From NCBI GenBank assembly GCA_000989525.1, contig LBON01000004.1:9356-73355 (forward strand): a stretch of DNA of 64,000 bases, in the 5' to 3' direction. Below, piece by piece: positions 63,901 through 64,000 of this stretch. A program made the translations under genes and the position numbers. Source of the DNA: a candidate division TM6 bacterium GW2011_GWF2_32_72 (GTDB taxonomy: Bacteria > Babelota > Babeliae > Babelales > GWF2-32-72). The notes under the pieces were generated by a model. It was not told the origin of the DNA and ran no database searches. It saw nothing but the letters and a program-made list of their open reading frames with translations. Positions within the stretch are counted from its first letter, which is position 1, and the number at the start of each line of letters is the position of its first letter.

Positions 63901-64000
63901 TATCCCAACGGAATCCAATTCCCCTACGGGCTACCGGCGGTCGCGCAAGCTACGCTTGCTTCTCGCCGTCCGAGATTCCTGATAAGGAGCCTTCAATATC

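Larger units (their letters stand above)
63488..64000. other. Non-coding region with composition shift at the right edge
   Basis: About 510 bases. The left 350 bases are T-rich, low complexity and contain the three repeats listed separately. From about 63840 composition turns G+C-rich, with two strong hairpins and further short inverted repeats. Open frames on both strands here show no credible protein. The element continues beyond the window. Confidence 0.6.

Noticed and set aside
63721-63982. Open frames on both strands at the right end
   Set aside because: They run through low-complexity repeats and hairpins, lack ribosome-binding sites and resemble no protein; frames on both strands are open because of base composition.
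1-64000. Prophage, transposase or restriction-modification genes
   Set aside because: No integrase, transposase, capsid or methyltransferase-restriction pair was recognised; accessory content is limited to exported unknowns.

Overview
This 64 kb window is AT-rich bacterial chromosome (roughly one third G+C by eye), densely coded on both strands, with standard stop codons including TGA. The gene set is diderm: a LolC/E-type permease, periplasmic amidase, DegP-like protease, RodA, lipoproteins and dozens of signal peptides. Housekeeping genes are scattered rather than in their usual operons: rplU without rpmA, pheS without pheT, dnaA without dnaN. Eukaryotic-looking secreted domains (PPP phosphatase, J-domain, GNATs, very long coiled coils) are common. 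Together this suggests a reduced, host-associated bacterium living in protists, most like Candidatus Dependentiae (TM6). That assignment is inference; no rRNA gene is present to prove it.

Layout. 1-5.1 kb: an inactivated FtsH-like AAA+ protein (cut by the window edge), rpiB, a putative lipoprotein, a LolC/E permease and pgk. 5.1-12.9 kb: hypothetical exported proteins around dnaA, then a C39-like peptidase, an AmiC-type amidase and an exported J-domain protein. 13-18.7 kb: two tandem Nudix hydrolases, two tRNA-Arg genes, tlyA, a DegP-like protease and an exported DUF2059-like protein. 18.8-22.8 kb: a glyQS / VTT membrane protein / TrkH-KtrB / TrkA-KtrA transcription unit. 23-33 kb: rplU, mutS and four large exported proteins. 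33.2-38.9 kb: a four-gene operon of exported proteins of unknown function, the largest carrying a P-loop. 39-47.5 kb: dtd-idi, uvrA, tRNA-His and tRNA-Pro, rodA, two exported GNAT acetyltransferases, ruvB. 47.5-63.5 kb: an exported PPP phosphatase, yebC-yicC, dnaE, tRNA-Phe, a cluster of small exported proteins, pheS, galU, a Cys-rich pair and ppsA. 63.5-64 kb: non-coding, with three degenerate direct repeats, strong hairpins and a sudden switch to G+C-rich sequence.

How it works together: central carbon flow (pgk, rpiB, ppsA, galU), DNA replication and repair (dnaA, dnaE, mutS, uvrA, ruvB), translation (glyQS, pheS, rplU, dtd, tlyA, five tRNAs) and envelope growth (rodA, amidase, Lol, DegP) are ordinary. 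The remainder, close to half of the genes, is an exported repertoire of unknown function that probably acts in the envelope or on a host. The most interesting candidates are the four-gene exported P-loop operon, the PPP phosphatase with an acidic, NLS-like tail, the paired exported GNATs, the exported J-domain protein, the FtsH-like pseudoprotease, and a TrkH/KtrB transporter whose first selectivity-filter glycine is serine.
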